DNA of 64,000 nucleotides. Source: Phytohabitans aurantiacus (GTDB taxonomy: Bacteria; Actinomycetota; Actinomycetes; Mycobacteriales; Micromonosporaceae). This document shows positions 34,426 through 43,259 of this stretch, one piece after another (within the stretch, counting starts at the first letter, position 1; each line of letters opens with the position of its first letter). Under the pieces are notes generated by a model. That model ran no database searches. It worked only from the letters and a program-made list of their open reading frames with translations, and was not told where the DNA came from. The translations under genes and the position numbers were made by a program. The stretch lies in assembly GCF_027923225.1 (NCBI RefSeq), contig NZ_BSDI01000004.1, forward strand, positions 187,528-251,527. The letters run 5' to 3'.

Positions 34426-37255
34426 GTTACGCATCCGCGGCAAGCTCGCCGTACTCGTCACGATCCCACTCCTGCTCGTCGCGGCGCTGACCGTCCCGCT
34501 GGCCTTCAACCGGGTCGGTCTCGCCGGCCGCGCCGCCGAGACCGCCCACGCGGTCAACCTCGGCAGCGATGTCGGTGCCCTCGTCGGTGACCTGCAGCAG
34601 GAGCGACTCCTTTCGGTCGGCTTCCTGCTGGGCGTCGTCGACCAGAGCGACCTGGTGCTGCAGACCACCGCGGTGCACGACCGGATCGCCGATGTGCTCG
34701 CCGAGCATGGCGCGCACGGAGATCTCGAGGGTGACCTCATCCCGGCCATCGACTTCGTCGACGACCTGGATCCCGTGCGCGCGTCCGTGCTGGCCGGCAC
34801 CGCGCGGCCGACCGAGGTGGTGACCGGGTTCAGCAAGGTCACGACGCGGCTCATCAACGCGCTCCGGCTGATCGACAGCATCGACGTGGAGAGCACCGAG
34901 GGCCGGCAGGTGGTCGCGCTGGACGCGGTACTGCGCATGAACGACCTGATCAGCGCGGGCGCCACGTACATGATCATCATGGTGGGCGAGCGCGGCAACG
35001 CGGGTGCGCTCATGTCGTACATCGCCACCTCGGCCGCGCTGCAGGCAACCGTGTCGCGCTTCGAGGGGTACGCCTCACCGGATCAGGCCGCCCTCTACGG
35101 CCTCGTGCAGCAGGCGCTCGGCCAGCGTGTCGGTGAGGTCTTCGCCGCCGGTACCGTGGCCGACCCCGCCAAGGCACTCGCGCGGTTCAACCTGGCCACG
35201 CTCTTCCCGTCGCTGGAGTCGTTCATCTCGCTGGGCCGGTTCGTCGAACGAAAGATCGTCACCGACGTCACCAACCTGGTCAACAACCAGCAGCAGACCG
35301 TCCTCGCGACCGCGTACGGTGCCATCTCGCTGGCGATCCTGGTGCTCATCGCGGTCGTGCTGATGAGCGTCGCGGTGGCCCGCGCCGTGGCCCGTCCCCT
35401 GAGCCGGCTGACCGTATCGGCCGACCGCGTGGCCACCGTCGCCGAGACCGAACTGCGGCGGGTCGCCGACGAGGACGCACACGACGACGCCGAACCGGTG
35501 CATCTCGAACCGGTCGAGGTGCACTCCAACGACGAGATCGGCGATCTGGCGCGCGCCTTCGACCGGGTACAGCTCACCGCCGCCCGCCTCGTCGAACGGC
35601 AGGTCTCCAGCCGCCGCAACGTGGCGCAGATGTTCGGGCACGTCGGCCGCCGTACGCAGAACCTGGTCGGCCGCCAGCTCGCCCTCATCGACCGCCTGGA
35701 ACAGCAGGAGACCGACCCGCAGCGGCTCCAGCAGCTGTACCGGCTCGACCACGTGTCCAGCCGCCTCCGGCGGAACGCGGGCAGCCTCGTGGTGCTCTCC
35801 GGCACGGCTGAGCCGCTCGGCGGTGCCGGTGGTGGCGCCGACGAGTTCACCAGCCCGCTTCCGCTCGGCGACGTGGTCCGGCTCGCGCTCGGTGAGATCG
35901 AGGAGTTCACGCGGGTCGACGTGCAGGTACCGGACGGGCCGGCCATCACGCCCGCCGTCACCGCCGACCTCATCCTGCTGCTCGCGGAGGTGATGGAGAA
36001 CGCCACCGTGTTCTCGCCGCCGCACACGCGGGTCACCGTCACCGCCTTCGCCGCCGGCCAGGGCCTGCGGCTCCAGGTCGTCGACCACGGCCTCGGCCTG
36101 ACGCCGGAACGGATGGCGGAGGAGAACGACCGGCTGGCCCACCGCGAGCGGCTCGACCTGGCCCCGACCGAGGTGCTTGGCCTCTTCGTGGTCGGCCGGC
36201 TGGCCCGCAAGCACGGGTTCGGCGTGGCGCTCACCGGTACTCCTGGCGGTGGTGTGACGGTCACCGTCGACATCCGGCCGGAACTGATCGTGCACCACGC
36301 GGTGCCGGCGATGGTGCCACCCGCACCGCCGCAGCCGCCGCAGCCGGCGCGCGGGCTGGCACCGGTGCGGCAGTTGCACGCGACGGCTCCGGTCGCCGAG
36401 CTGCAGCCCGCACCCGTGGCCGCACCCGCGGGTCCCCCGCTCGACCGTGCCGTGGCCCGCGCGATCGTCGCGACCACCAACGATCAGGATCCGGCGTTCA
36501 ACGTGGTCGCGCTCAACCGCGCGACCCGCACCATCGGCTCGGGGCGTTCCTGGAACGCGTTCGCGCCGTCCCGTACCCCGGCGCCGGTCCCCCCGCCGGC
36601 GCCGGCCCTACCTCCCGCACCACCGGTCGCCCCGCCGGCCGCGGCTGTCCCCACCGCTGTTCCTCTCGCACCCGTGCCGCGTCCGGCTCCCCCGCCGCCT
36701 CCGCCACCACCGGTGGCGCCGGCGCCGGTGATGCCGGACGCCATCCCAGCCGCGCCCGTGCCTGGCGGGCCGGCGGCGGCACCGGTATCGCCTGGTGCCG
36801 TGGGCTCCGCGCCCGTCGTCCCGGCGGCGCCGCGCCCCGCTCCACCGCTGTCCTCGCTACCGGCCGGGCTGCGCCAGCGGGTACCCGGCGCGCAGTTGCC
36901 GGAGGGCGTGTCGGTCGCGCCTCCCGCGACAGCACCCCCGGCGCCGTCGGGCGAGGCCGCCGCGTCGGCCCGAGCGCTGGTCGAAGAGTTCGAAGCAGGG
37001 GTACGCCGAGCGCAAGCGGCCAATGTGGACACCTCGGAGAAGCCGGCCGTGATCGAGCAGCCGGGTCCCGGTCCACGCTCCTCCTTGACCCGCCGAGTAC
37101 CCGGTGCGACGCTCCCCACGTCGTTGCCACCGAGCCGACCCGCGCAAGCGCTACCCGATCAGTGGTCGCCCGATCCTGAGGCGGCCAGAGACCTGATCGA
37201 GGAGTTCGAGTCGGGCGTCGCGCGCGCCCTCCAGGAAGGACCACAGCACCCATGA
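34412..37255 (+). CDS. cvnA: Conservon sensor histidine kinase (CvnA-like)
   Basis: 947 residues from GTG 34412 (GGAG 8 nt upstream). TM1 (about 14-34) and TM2 (about 305-330) flank a NIT-like sensing domain (LQQERLLSVGFLLG). A HAMP domain (RPLSRLTVSADRVA) follows, then a variant dimerisation region (RNVAQMFGHVGRRTQNLV) and a HATPase_c domain (LLAEVMENATVFSPPHTRVT, LQVVDHGLGLTPERM). The last 300 residues are Pro/Ala-rich and probably disordered, with two repeated LPSGLRQRVPGA-like segments (LPAGLRQRVPGAQLP and SSLTRRVPGATLP). The absence of a canonical H-box histidine is usual for CvnA. The next three genes complete the cvnABCD set. Confidence 0.9.
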   Translation: MLLGRLRIRGKLAVLVTIPLLLVAALTVPLAFNRVGLAGRAAETAHAVNLGSDVGALVGDLQQERLLSVGFLLGVVDQSDLVLQTTAVHDRIADVLAEHGAHGDLEGDLIPAIDFVDDLDPVRASVLAGTARPTEVVTGFSKVTTRLINALRLIDSIDVESTEGRQVVALDAVLRMNDLISAGATYMIIMVGERGNAGALMSYIATSAALQATVSRFEGYASPDQAALYGLVQQALGQRVGEVFAAGTVADPAKALARFNLATLFPSLESFISLGRFVERKIVTDVTNLVNNQQQTVLATAYGAISLAILVLIAVVLMSVAVARAVARPLSRLTVSADRVATVAETELRRVADEDAHDDAEPVHLEPVEVHSNDEIGDLARAFDRVQLTAARLVERQVSSRRNVAQMFGHVGRRTQNLVGRQLALIDRLEQQETDPQRLQQLYRLDHVSSRLRRNAGSLVVLSGTAEPLGGAGGGADEFTSPLPLGDVVRLALGEIEEFTRVDVQVPDGPAITPAVTADLILLLAEVMENATVFSPPHTRVTVTAFAAGQGLRLQVVDHGLGLTPERMAEENDRLAHRERLDLAPTEVLGLFVVGRLARKHGFGVALTGTPGGGVTVTVDIRPELIVHHAVPAMVPPAPPQPPQPARGLAPVRQLHATAPVAELQPAPVAAPAGPPLDRAVARAIVATTNDQDPAFNVVALNRATRTIGSGRSWNAFAPSRTPAPVPPPAPALPPAPPVAPPAAAVPTAVPLAPVPRPAPPPPPPPPVAPAPVMPDAIPAAPVPGGPAAAPVSPGAVGSAPVVPAAPRPAPPLSSLPAGLRQRVPGAQLPEGVSVAPPATAPPAPSGEAAASARALVEEFEAGVRRAQAANVDTSEKPAVIEQPGPGPRSSLTRRVPGATLPTSLPPSRPAQALPDQWSPDPEAARDLIEEFESGVARALQEGPQHP

Positions 37256-37683
37256 GCAGCTCTCTCCAGCTCAGCGCCGAGGCACAGACGTTCAACTGGC
37301 TACTGGACTCGTTCACGTCCAGCACGGCCGGCGTACGCGAGGCGATCGCGGTCTCCTCCGACGGCCTGCTGATGGCCAAGTCGAACATCGCCGACCGGGC
37401 GAACGCCGAACGGCTCGCCGCTGTGGTCTCCGGCATGACGAGCCTCGCCGGCGGCGCGGCCAACTGGTACTCGCTGGGCGGGCTGAACCGGGTGGTGATC
37501 GACATGACCGGCGGGTATCTGCTGGTCACCTCGATCAGCGCGGGATCCGTGCTCGGCGTGATCGCCGACCGCACCGCCAGCCTCGGCACCGTCGCCTACG
37601 AGATGACCCTCTTCGCCAGCCGGGCCGGCGGCGCGCTCACCCCCCGACTGATCGCCGAACTGAAGAACGCCGCTCAGTCGTGA
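37252..37683 (+). CDS. cvnB: Roadblock/LC7 protein (CvnB-like)
   Basis: 143 residues, overlapping cvnA by 4 bp. A single roadblock/LC7 domain (FNWLLDSFTSSTAGVREAIA, VSSDGLLMAKS, GGYLLVTSISAGSVLGV). In conservons this protein forms a membrane-associated complex with the kinase and the GTPase, analogous to a G-protein assembly. Size and position are standard. Confidence 0.93.
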   Translation: MSSSLQLSAEAQTFNWLLDSFTSSTAGVREAIAVSSDGLLMAKSNIADRANAERLAAVVSGMTSLAGGAANWYSLGGLNRVVIDMTGGYLLVTSISAGSVLGVIADRTASLGTVAYEMTLFASRAGGALTPRLIAELKNAAQS

Positions 37684-38120
37684 GACCGTCGTCGCCCGAG
37701 GATGGGCCGGCACCGGCCCGCATCCGCCCTTACCTGAGCCAGTCCGGTTTGGGACCGGCGGCCGAGGCGGCGCCCAGCGGGCTGCGGCCGTTCGTGCTCA
37801 CATCCGGCCGGGTCGACGGTGTCGACCCGAACATCAGCCTGGAGACGCAGGTGACCGCGCGACCGGACGGTGCGGCCCGGGGCGGGATCGCCGTATCGAA
37901 CCTCGCACCCGAACTGCGGACCATCCTCGCGCTGTGCGCCGAGCCGGTCTCGGTCGCGGAGATCTCCGCCCGTGCCCGGCTGCACCTCGGCGTGACCCGC
38001 ATCCTGGTCGGCGACCTGCGCGCCGCCGGCTACCTCGACGTACACGCGCGGGACGCCGCGCGCCCATACGACCCCGAAACCATCATGCGAGTGATCCGTG
38101 GACTACGTGCCATCTCCTGA
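37680..38120 (+). CDS. cvnC: DUF742 protein (CvnC-like)
   Basis: 146 residues from GTG 37680 (GTGA overlap with cvnB). DUF742 signature: IRPYLSQSGLGPAA-like start, RPFVLTSGRV, then a winged-helix-like segment (LAPELRTILALCAEPVSVAE, LHLGVTRILVGDLRAAGYL). Third member of the conservon. The helix-turn-helix character suggests nucleic-acid or protein binding, but its role in the family is not settled. Confidence 0.92.
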   Translation: MRPSSPEDGPAPARIRPYLSQSGLGPAAEAAPSGLRPFVLTSGRVDGVDPNISLETQVTARPDGAARGGIAVSNLAPELRTILALCAEPVSVAEISARARLHLGVTRILVGDLRAAGYLDVHARDAARPYDPETIMRVIRGLRAIS

Positions 38121-38700
38121 GCCGGCGCCGCCGGCCGGTTCCGCGCCCATCCCGGTGAAGATCGTGGTCGCCGGCGGCTTCGGCGTGGGCAAGACCACCA
38201 CCGTGGGTTCGATCAGCGAGATTTCGCCGCTGACCACCGAGGCCGAGATGACCTCGGCCGGCGTCGGCATCGACGACCCGGGCCCGGCCACCGGCAAGAC
38301 CACCACGACCGTCGCCATGGACTTCGGCTGCGTCACCATCGACCGCAGCCTCAAGCTGTACCTGTTCGGCACGCCCGGCCAGTCGCGGTTCGGCTTCATG
38401 TGGGACGACCTCGCACACGGCGCGCTGGGCGCTCTGGTCGTCGTCGACAGCGGCCGCCTCGACGACTGCTACCCGGCCGTGGACTACTTCGAGCGGCTCA
38501 AGCTGCCGTTCGTGGTGGCTGTCAACGCTTTCGACGGGCGGCTCGCGCACGATCTGGACGCGGTACGGTGGGCGCTGGCGATCGACGAGAGGATCCCGAT
38601 CGTCGCGTTCGACGCCCGCAACAAGCTCTCGGTCCGCGATACTCTGCTCGTCCTGCTCGATCGCGCGTTGGCTGACGCCGTCCGCAGCCAACACGTCTAG
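38098..38700 (+). CDS. cvnD: Conservon Ras-like GTPase (CvnD-like)
   Basis: 200 residues, with GTG 38098 overlapping cvnC by 23 bp. Walker A GGFGVGKTTTVGSISE, switch region PLTTEAEMT, LYLFGTPGQSRFGFMWD as the G3-like motif and VVAVNAFDG in place of NKxD (G4). This is the MglA-related GTPase that completes cvnABCD. Four overlapping genes imply one transcript. Confidence 0.93.
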   Translation: MDYVPSPEPAPPAGSAPIPVKIVVAGGFGVGKTTTVGSISEISPLTTEAEMTSAGVGIDDPGPATGKTTTTVAMDFGCVTIDRSLKLYLFGTPGQSRFGFMWDDLAHGALGALVVVDSGRLDDCYPAVDYFERLKLPFVVAVNAFDGRLAHDLDAVRWALAIDERIPIVAFDARNKLSVRDTLLVLLDRALADAVRSQHV

Positions 38701-38711
38701 GAGGTAGCCGG

Positions 38712-39179
38712 GTGCGAGGTGGACTCGACGACGCGCTGGAGCGGCTGGCCCGGCGTGATCAGCTACGCAAGCGTGTCGTGCCTTCCGACGGCTCCTCGGC
38801 CAGCAACGGCGTCTACGGCTCTCCCAGCGGCAACGGCTCGTCGGGCGGCATTGGCTCGTCGGGCGGGATCGGCGAGGTGGTCGAGGCCGTGCGGCGGATC
38901 GTCGAGCGCCACCCCGAGCTGTCGGTGACCGTGTACGGCGAAGAGGGCGAGGTCAGCGCCGAGATCCGGATCGCGCGCCGGGAAGGCGTCGTGGAGGCGA
39001 CCGTCGTGGCCGCCGAGGGCCCGATCTCCGCCACCGCATCGGTGCCGGCCCCACCGCCAGCGCTTCCCGGCCCGCCCGCCTGGCCACTCGCGACGGAGAG
39101 CAACCCGGGCGCGGCCGCACGGCTCGCCGAGCTGATCCGGCAGGACCCTTCGCTGCTCACCGGCCCGGAAGAGCGCTGA
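38712..39179 (+). CDS. Conservon-linked hypothetical protein
   Basis: 155 residues, 11 bp after the GTPase with AGGAGG before the GTG start. A charged helical start (GGLDDALERLARRDQLRKR), a Gly/Ser-rich stretch (GSSGGIGSSGGIG), a small alpha/beta segment (EVVEAVRRIVERHPELSVTV, EVSAEIRIARREG) and a Pro/Ala-rich tail. I do not recognise a family. Spacing suggests it is the last gene of the sensor-conservon operon. Confidence 0.7.
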   Translation: MRGGLDDALERLARRDQLRKRVVPSDGSSASNGVYGSPSGNGSSGGIGSSGGIGEVVEAVRRIVERHPELSVTVYGEEGEVSAEIRIARREGVVEATVVAAEGPISATASVPAPPPALPGPPAWPLATESNPGAAARLAELIRQDPSLLTGPEER

Positions 39180-39218
39180 CCGCACTGCCCTAGCCCTTGA
39201 TTGCCCTAGCCTGTACCA

Positions 39219-41138
39219 GTGCCGTTGATCTCGCGCTGGGTGCCGGTCCTGCTCGCCTCGCTGATCGGTGCCGCCCTCGTCGCGGCGCCCGCCCGCGCGG
39301 ACTCGCCTATGCGCCTCGACGGGCAGGTCACCGACGAGGTGGGCGCCCTCGACGGCCGCGAGCCGGAGGTCACCGCCGCGCTCGACCGGCTGCGCGACGC
39401 CAACGGGCTCCAGCTCTTCGTGGTCTACGTGCGGTCGTTCGACGGTACGCCGGCGCAGGAGTGGGCCGACGAGACCGCCACCCGCAGCGATCTTGGCCAG
39501 CGCGACGCGGTACTCGCCGTCGCCACCCGCGACCGGTCCTACGCGTACGCCTTCGACGCCGGCTACCCGCTGACGGACGCGCAGCTCGACAGCGTGGCCG
39601 CGGTCGCCATCGAGCCGGCGCTGCGCGAGAACGACTGGGCCGGCGCGGCCATCGGAGCCGCCGACGGGTACCGGGCGGTGCTCGCCGGCCAGCCGGTGCG
39701 CGCCCCAGCGATCACGCCGGGCGACCCCGATCCCAACGGCGGTGGTAGCGGCAGTTTCGCTCTCGGTGCGGTGATCTGTCTGGTGATCCCCGCCGTCCTG
39801 ATCGGACTGGTGGTGTGGCTGGTGATCCGCGCGCGCCGTCGCCGGCCGCAGGCCACTCCAACCGGCCCGCCGCCCGTGAGCACCGCCGAGCTGACCACGC
39901 GCGCCAACGCGCTGCTCGTCGAGCTGGACAACGACCTGCGCGCCAGCGAGCAGGAGCTGTCGCTCGCCACCGGCCGGTACGGTGCCGAGGCGACCGCCTC
40001 GTTCACGGCGGCGCTGGAGAGCGCGCGCCAGGATGTGGCCGAGGCGTTCCGGCTGCGGCTCACGCTCGACGAGACGCCCGAGCCGGACGAGCCCGCCCGG
40101 CGCGCGGCGCTCGAAGAGATCATCCGGCGGTGCGAGGCCGCCGACCAGCGGCTGGACGCGGAGTCGGAGGCGTTCGACGAGCTGCGCGGCTTGGAGTCGA
40201 GGATCGAGCCGGAGCGCCTGGAGCTGTCGGAGCGCTGTGCCGCCGCGGAGGCGAAGCTGCCCACGACGGGTACGACCATCGAGGCGCTGCGGGGCAGGTA
40301 CACCGGGCCGGTGGTAGCTGGCGTGCTGGGAAACGCGGACCAGGCGCGCGAGCGGCTCGAGTTCGCCGAAACGACGCTCGCGGGCGTCCAGCTCGCTGAC
40401 CCACCCCGTGCGGCGCTCGCGTTGCGGGCGGCCGAAGAGGCGGTCGCCCAGGCGGAGACGCTGATCGACACCGTGTCGCGTACACAGTCCGATCTGGACA
40501 GTGCGCGGGCAGGGATCGACGCGCTCATAGCTGAGGTGGAGTCGGAACTCGCCGCCGTCCCACCGGACGCCGGTGCCGCGGTCGCCGCCGCTCAGCAGGC
40601 GCTCGCGTCGACCCGTGCGGCGCTCGCCCAGCCCACGATGGATCCGCTGTCGGCGGTACAGGCGCTGGAGCAAGCCGACGCGGCGCTGGACCGTGCGCTC
40701 GCGGAGCAGCGCGACGCCGCCGAACGTGCCGCGCGGGCCCGCGGCATGCTCGATCACGCCCTGCCGGCGGCGCGTGCCGAGGTGTCGGCGGCCGGCAGCT
40801 TCATCGCGACCCGGCGCGGTGCGGTGGCCAGCCAGGCACGGGCCTCGCTCGGCGAAGCGCAGCGGCTGCTCGCCCGCGCGGAGGCGCTCGCCACCACCGA
40901 TCCCGTGGCCGCCGTCGCCGACGCGCAGCGCGCCCAGCAGTTGGCCGCCGAAGCCGGCAGGTCGGCACAGTCCGATGTGCACAGTTGGTCCTCGGGAAGC
41001 ACCAGCGACCTGCTGACGGGCATCCTGCTGGGCGGCATCATGTCCGGTGGGGGTCACCGGTCGGGTGGCGGATTCCGGGGTGGTGGATTCGGCGGCAGCG
41101 GCAGCCGGGCGCGGCGTACCGGTGGCGGGCGCTTCTGA
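39219..41138 (+). CDS. TPM-domain membrane protein with long coiled coil
   Basis: 639 residues. A signal peptide (1-28, ending APARADS) is followed by a TPM/repair-like domain (about 30-165: QVTDEVGALDGREPEV, LQLFVVYVRSFDGTPAQEWAD, YAFDAGYPLT), a TM helix (about 188-208), a long Ala/Glu-rich coiled coil (about 225-590), and a Gly-rich tail (GGGFRGGGFGGSGS) typical of YgcG-like proteins. TPM domains are linked to photosystem or membrane-protein turnover and weak phosphatase activity in other organisms; the role here is unknown. Confidence 0.85.
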   Translation: MPLISRWVPVLLASLIGAALVAAPARADSPMRLDGQVTDEVGALDGREPEVTAALDRLRDANGLQLFVVYVRSFDGTPAQEWADETATRSDLGQRDAVLAVATRDRSYAYAFDAGYPLTDAQLDSVAAVAIEPALRENDWAGAAIGAADGYRAVLAGQPVRAPAITPGDPDPNGGGSGSFALGAVICLVIPAVLIGLVVWLVIRARRRRPQATPTGPPPVSTAELTTRANALLVELDNDLRASEQELSLATGRYGAEATASFTAALESARQDVAEAFRLRLTLDETPEPDEPARRAALEEIIRRCEAADQRLDAESEAFDELRGLESRIEPERLELSERCAAAEAKLPTTGTTIEALRGRYTGPVVAGVLGNADQARERLEFAETTLAGVQLADPPRAALALRAAEEAVAQAETLIDTVSRTQSDLDSARAGIDALIAEVESELAAVPPDAGAAVAAAQQALASTRAALAQPTMDPLSAVQALEQADAALDRALAEQRDAAERAARARGMLDHALPAARAEVSAAGSFIATRRGAVASQARASLGEAQRLLARAEALATTDPVAAVADAQRAQQLAAEAGRSAQSDVHSWSSGSTSDLLTGILLGGIMSGGGHRSGGGFRGGGFGGSGSRARRTGGGRF

Positions 41139-41179
41139 AGGTCATCCAGACATTCGAATATTGAGTACGATGGGTGTCC

Positions 41180-42382
41180 ATGACTGATACCCAGCGTGTA
41201 GTTCACGCCTACCCGTTCAGTCCACCCGACCGGTTCAAGCTCGATCCGTTCTACGCTGAGCTGCGCCGGCGCGAGCCACTCACCCGCGTGCGAATGCCGT
41301 ACGGCGAGGAAGCCTGGTTGGCCACCCGCTATGCCGACGTGCGCACCGTGCTCGGCGACGCGCGGTTCAGCCGGGCCGCGAGCGCCGACCGCGACGAGCC
41401 CCGCATCTCTCCGCGCAAGCTCGAAGCCGGCCTCCTGCTGATGGATCCGCCCGAGCACACCCGGCTCCGTCGCCTCGTGGCAAAGGCGTTCACCGCGCGC
41501 CGCGTCGAGCAGCTCCGCCCGCGCACCCAGGAAGTCGCCAACGAGCTCGTCGACCGCATGATCGCCACCGGCCCACCCGCCGATCTGGTGCAGCATTTCG
41601 CTACGCCGCTGCCGATCACGGTCATTTGCGAGCTGCTGGGCGTGCCCGTCGAAGACCAGGACCGGTTCCACGTCTGGTCAGAAGCGGTCGTCTCCACCAC
41701 CTCGCTGTCCGTCGAGCAGATCGCCGGATACATCCAGAACCTCTTCGCGTACATGCGCGGTCTCATCGCCCAACGCCGCCAGGAACCCACCGAAGACCTC
41801 ATCAGCGCACTGGTACGCGTCCGCGACGAGGACAACCAGCGGCTCAGCGAAGACGAGTTGGTGCGGCTCCTCACCGGCCTGCTCGCGGCGGGACACGAAA
41901 CCACCGTCACGCAGATCCCCAACTTCACGTACGTCCTGCTCACCAACCCCGACAAGCTGGCCGAGCTGCGCGCCGACCCGTCGTTGGTGCCCGCCGCCGT
42001 CGAAGAGCTGATGCGATACGTACCGCTGGGTGTGGCATCGTCGTTCGCGCGGTACGCCACCGAAGACGTCGAGCTCGGCGGCGTACTGGTGCGCGCGGGT
42101 GAGCCCGTCATCGGGTCGCTGTCGTCGGCCAACCGCGACGAAGAGGTCTTCCCCGACCCCGACTCGCTCGACTTTGGACGGTCGGCCAACCCGCACATCG
42201 GCTTCGGCCACGGCGCCCACCACTGCGTCGGCGCTCAGCTCGCTCGCATGGAGCTTCAGGTGGCCATCGACGTGCTCGTACGACGCTTCCCTGAGCTGCG
42301 GTTCGCCGTCCCGGAGGAGGAGTTGGAGTGGAAGAGCGGCATGCTCGTACGCGGGCTGAAGCGGATGCCGGTGGCGTGGTAG
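41180..42382 (+). CDS. Cytochrome P450
   Basis: 400 residues from ATG 41180; a GTG two codons earlier is possible. Class I bacterial P450: I-helix LLAAGHETTVTQ (oxygen-activation AGxxT), K-helix EELMRYVP, and the heme-ligand loop FGHGAHHCVGAQLA with the axial cysteine. The arrangement resembles CYP105/107-type hydroxylases of actinomycetes. The ferredoxin gene overlaps its stop by 7 bp and should supply electrons. No polyketide or peptide synthase genes are near, so a standalone catabolic or tailoring role is open. Confidence 0.95.
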   Translation: MTDTQRVVHAYPFSPPDRFKLDPFYAELRRREPLTRVRMPYGEEAWLATRYADVRTVLGDARFSRAASADRDEPRISPRKLEAGLLLMDPPEHTRLRRLVAKAFTARRVEQLRPRTQEVANELVDRMIATGPPADLVQHFATPLPITVICELLGVPVEDQDRFHVWSEAVVSTTSLSVEQIAGYIQNLFAYMRGLIAQRRQEPTEDLISALVRVRDEDNQRLSEDELVRLLTGLLAAGHETTVTQIPNFTYVLLTNPDKLAELRADPSLVPAAVEELMRYVPLGVASSFARYATEDVELGGVLVRAGEPVIGSLSSANRDEEVFPDPDSLDFGRSANPHIGFGHGAHHCVGAQLARMELQVAIDVLVRRFPELRFAVPEEELEWKSGMLVRGLKRMPVAW

Positions 42383-42603
42383 GCGACGATTGGCGGATCT
42401 CCGTAGACGGCGGCACCTGCATCGGCGCGGGCATCTGCGCCGGCACCGCGCCAACGGCGTTCCGCCTCGTCAATGGCGTGTCCACGCCCACACACGACAC
42501 GGTCGAGGCCGACGACGCGATACGGGCCGCAGCCGAATCCTGCCCGGTCGAGGCGATCACGGTGCGAGACAGGGAAGGCACCGTGATCGCCCCCGAGCCA
42601 TAG
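42376..42603 (+). CDS. 3Fe-4S-type ferredoxin
   Basis: 75 residues from GTG 42376, overlapping the P450 stop codon. Cluster pattern CIGAGIC (C-x5-C) then a distal CPVEAI, i.e. three cysteines with one position of a 4Fe-4S set replaced, as in actinomycete P450-linked ferredoxins. It would shuttle electrons from a ferredoxin reductase encoded elsewhere to the P450. Confidence 0.93.
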   Translation: MVGDDWRISVDGGTCIGAGICAGTAPTAFRLVNGVSTPTHDTVEADDAIRAAAESCPVEAITVRDREGTVIAPEP

Positions 42604-42605
42604 GG

Positions 42606-43202
42606 TCAGGCGCGCTCGATGAGGGCTCGGCGGATGAGGAACTTGCCGGGCTCGCGCACCTGCTCGAACGCGGCGTTGTTGAGCAGTACGCAGCTGCCCG
42701 AAGGCCCGGTCACCTCGACGACGATCGAGCGGTTGTTGTCCACATTGGTCACCCGCAGGCGCGTGCCGGCCGGGAACTGGTTGCTGGAAGCGGCCGGTGC
42801 GCCCGCCTCGCCGGAGAGGGTCACGGTGGATCCGGCACAGACCCGCTCGCCGTTGCCGGCCGGGGCGGCAGGAGTGGTCTCCGGTGCCTGCGGCTGTGCC
42901 GGTGCTGGTGCTGCCGGGTTGTCGGCGGCCACGGTGGCCGTACAGCCGGCGGTTGCGCGGCGTTGTTGGATGAGGTCGACGACGGCTTGGCGGTTGGCGA
43001 TTCTGGCAGTGGACAGTGCGTCCGGGTTGCGCTGCTGGTCTGCGATGAAGTTGAGATTGTTGCGCAGCGCGGTATCGAGACCGGCGCACGATTCACCAGC
43101 CTGGCCCATGCCGGTGCCGACCGCCAGCGCACCACCGAGAACGACGGCCGACCCGGCGAGCAGGGCGATCCGGCGTCGACTCCAAGTAAACCGTCGCATC
43201 AT
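42606..43202 (-). CDS. Exported protein with RlpA-like (double-psi barrel) C-terminal domain
   Basis: About 198 residues from ATG 43202, preceded by GAAAGG. An N-terminal Arg-rich signal anchor (RRFTWSRRRIALLAGSAVVL), a helical segment with paired cysteines (SCAGLDTALRNNLNFIADQQ ... AGC), an Ala/Pro linker, and a domain reading GSTVTLSGEAG, FPAGTRLRVTNVDNNRSIVV, CVLLNNAAFEQV that resembles RlpA-like double-psi beta-barrels. The catalytic Asp/His of lytic members are not evident, so binding and not lysis is more likely. Convergent with the ferredoxin gene. Confidence 0.65.
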   Translation of the reverse strand: MMRRFTWSRRRIALLAGSAVVLGGALAVGTGMGQAGESCAGLDTALRNNLNFIADQQRNPDALSTARIANRQAVVDLIQQRRATAGCTATVAADNPAAPAPAQPQAPETTPAAPAGNGERVCAGSTVTLSGEAGAPAASSNQFPAGTRLRVTNVDNNRSIVVEVTGPSGSCVLLNNAAFEQVREPGKFLIRRALIERA

Positions 43203-43259
43203 CGTTAACAAACCTTTCTATCGATGTGCGAGGTGGTACGGGTCAGCTGTCCGAGCAGT

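Noticed and set aside
38763..41057. 764-residue minus-strand open frame
   Set aside because: Antisense to the conservon-linked gene and the TPM-domain gene; low-complexity Arg/Gly composition and no motifs.
41180..42603. Natural-product biosynthetic cluster around the P450
   Set aside because: Only the P450 and ferredoxin are present; flanking genes are unrelated membrane and housekeeping proteins.
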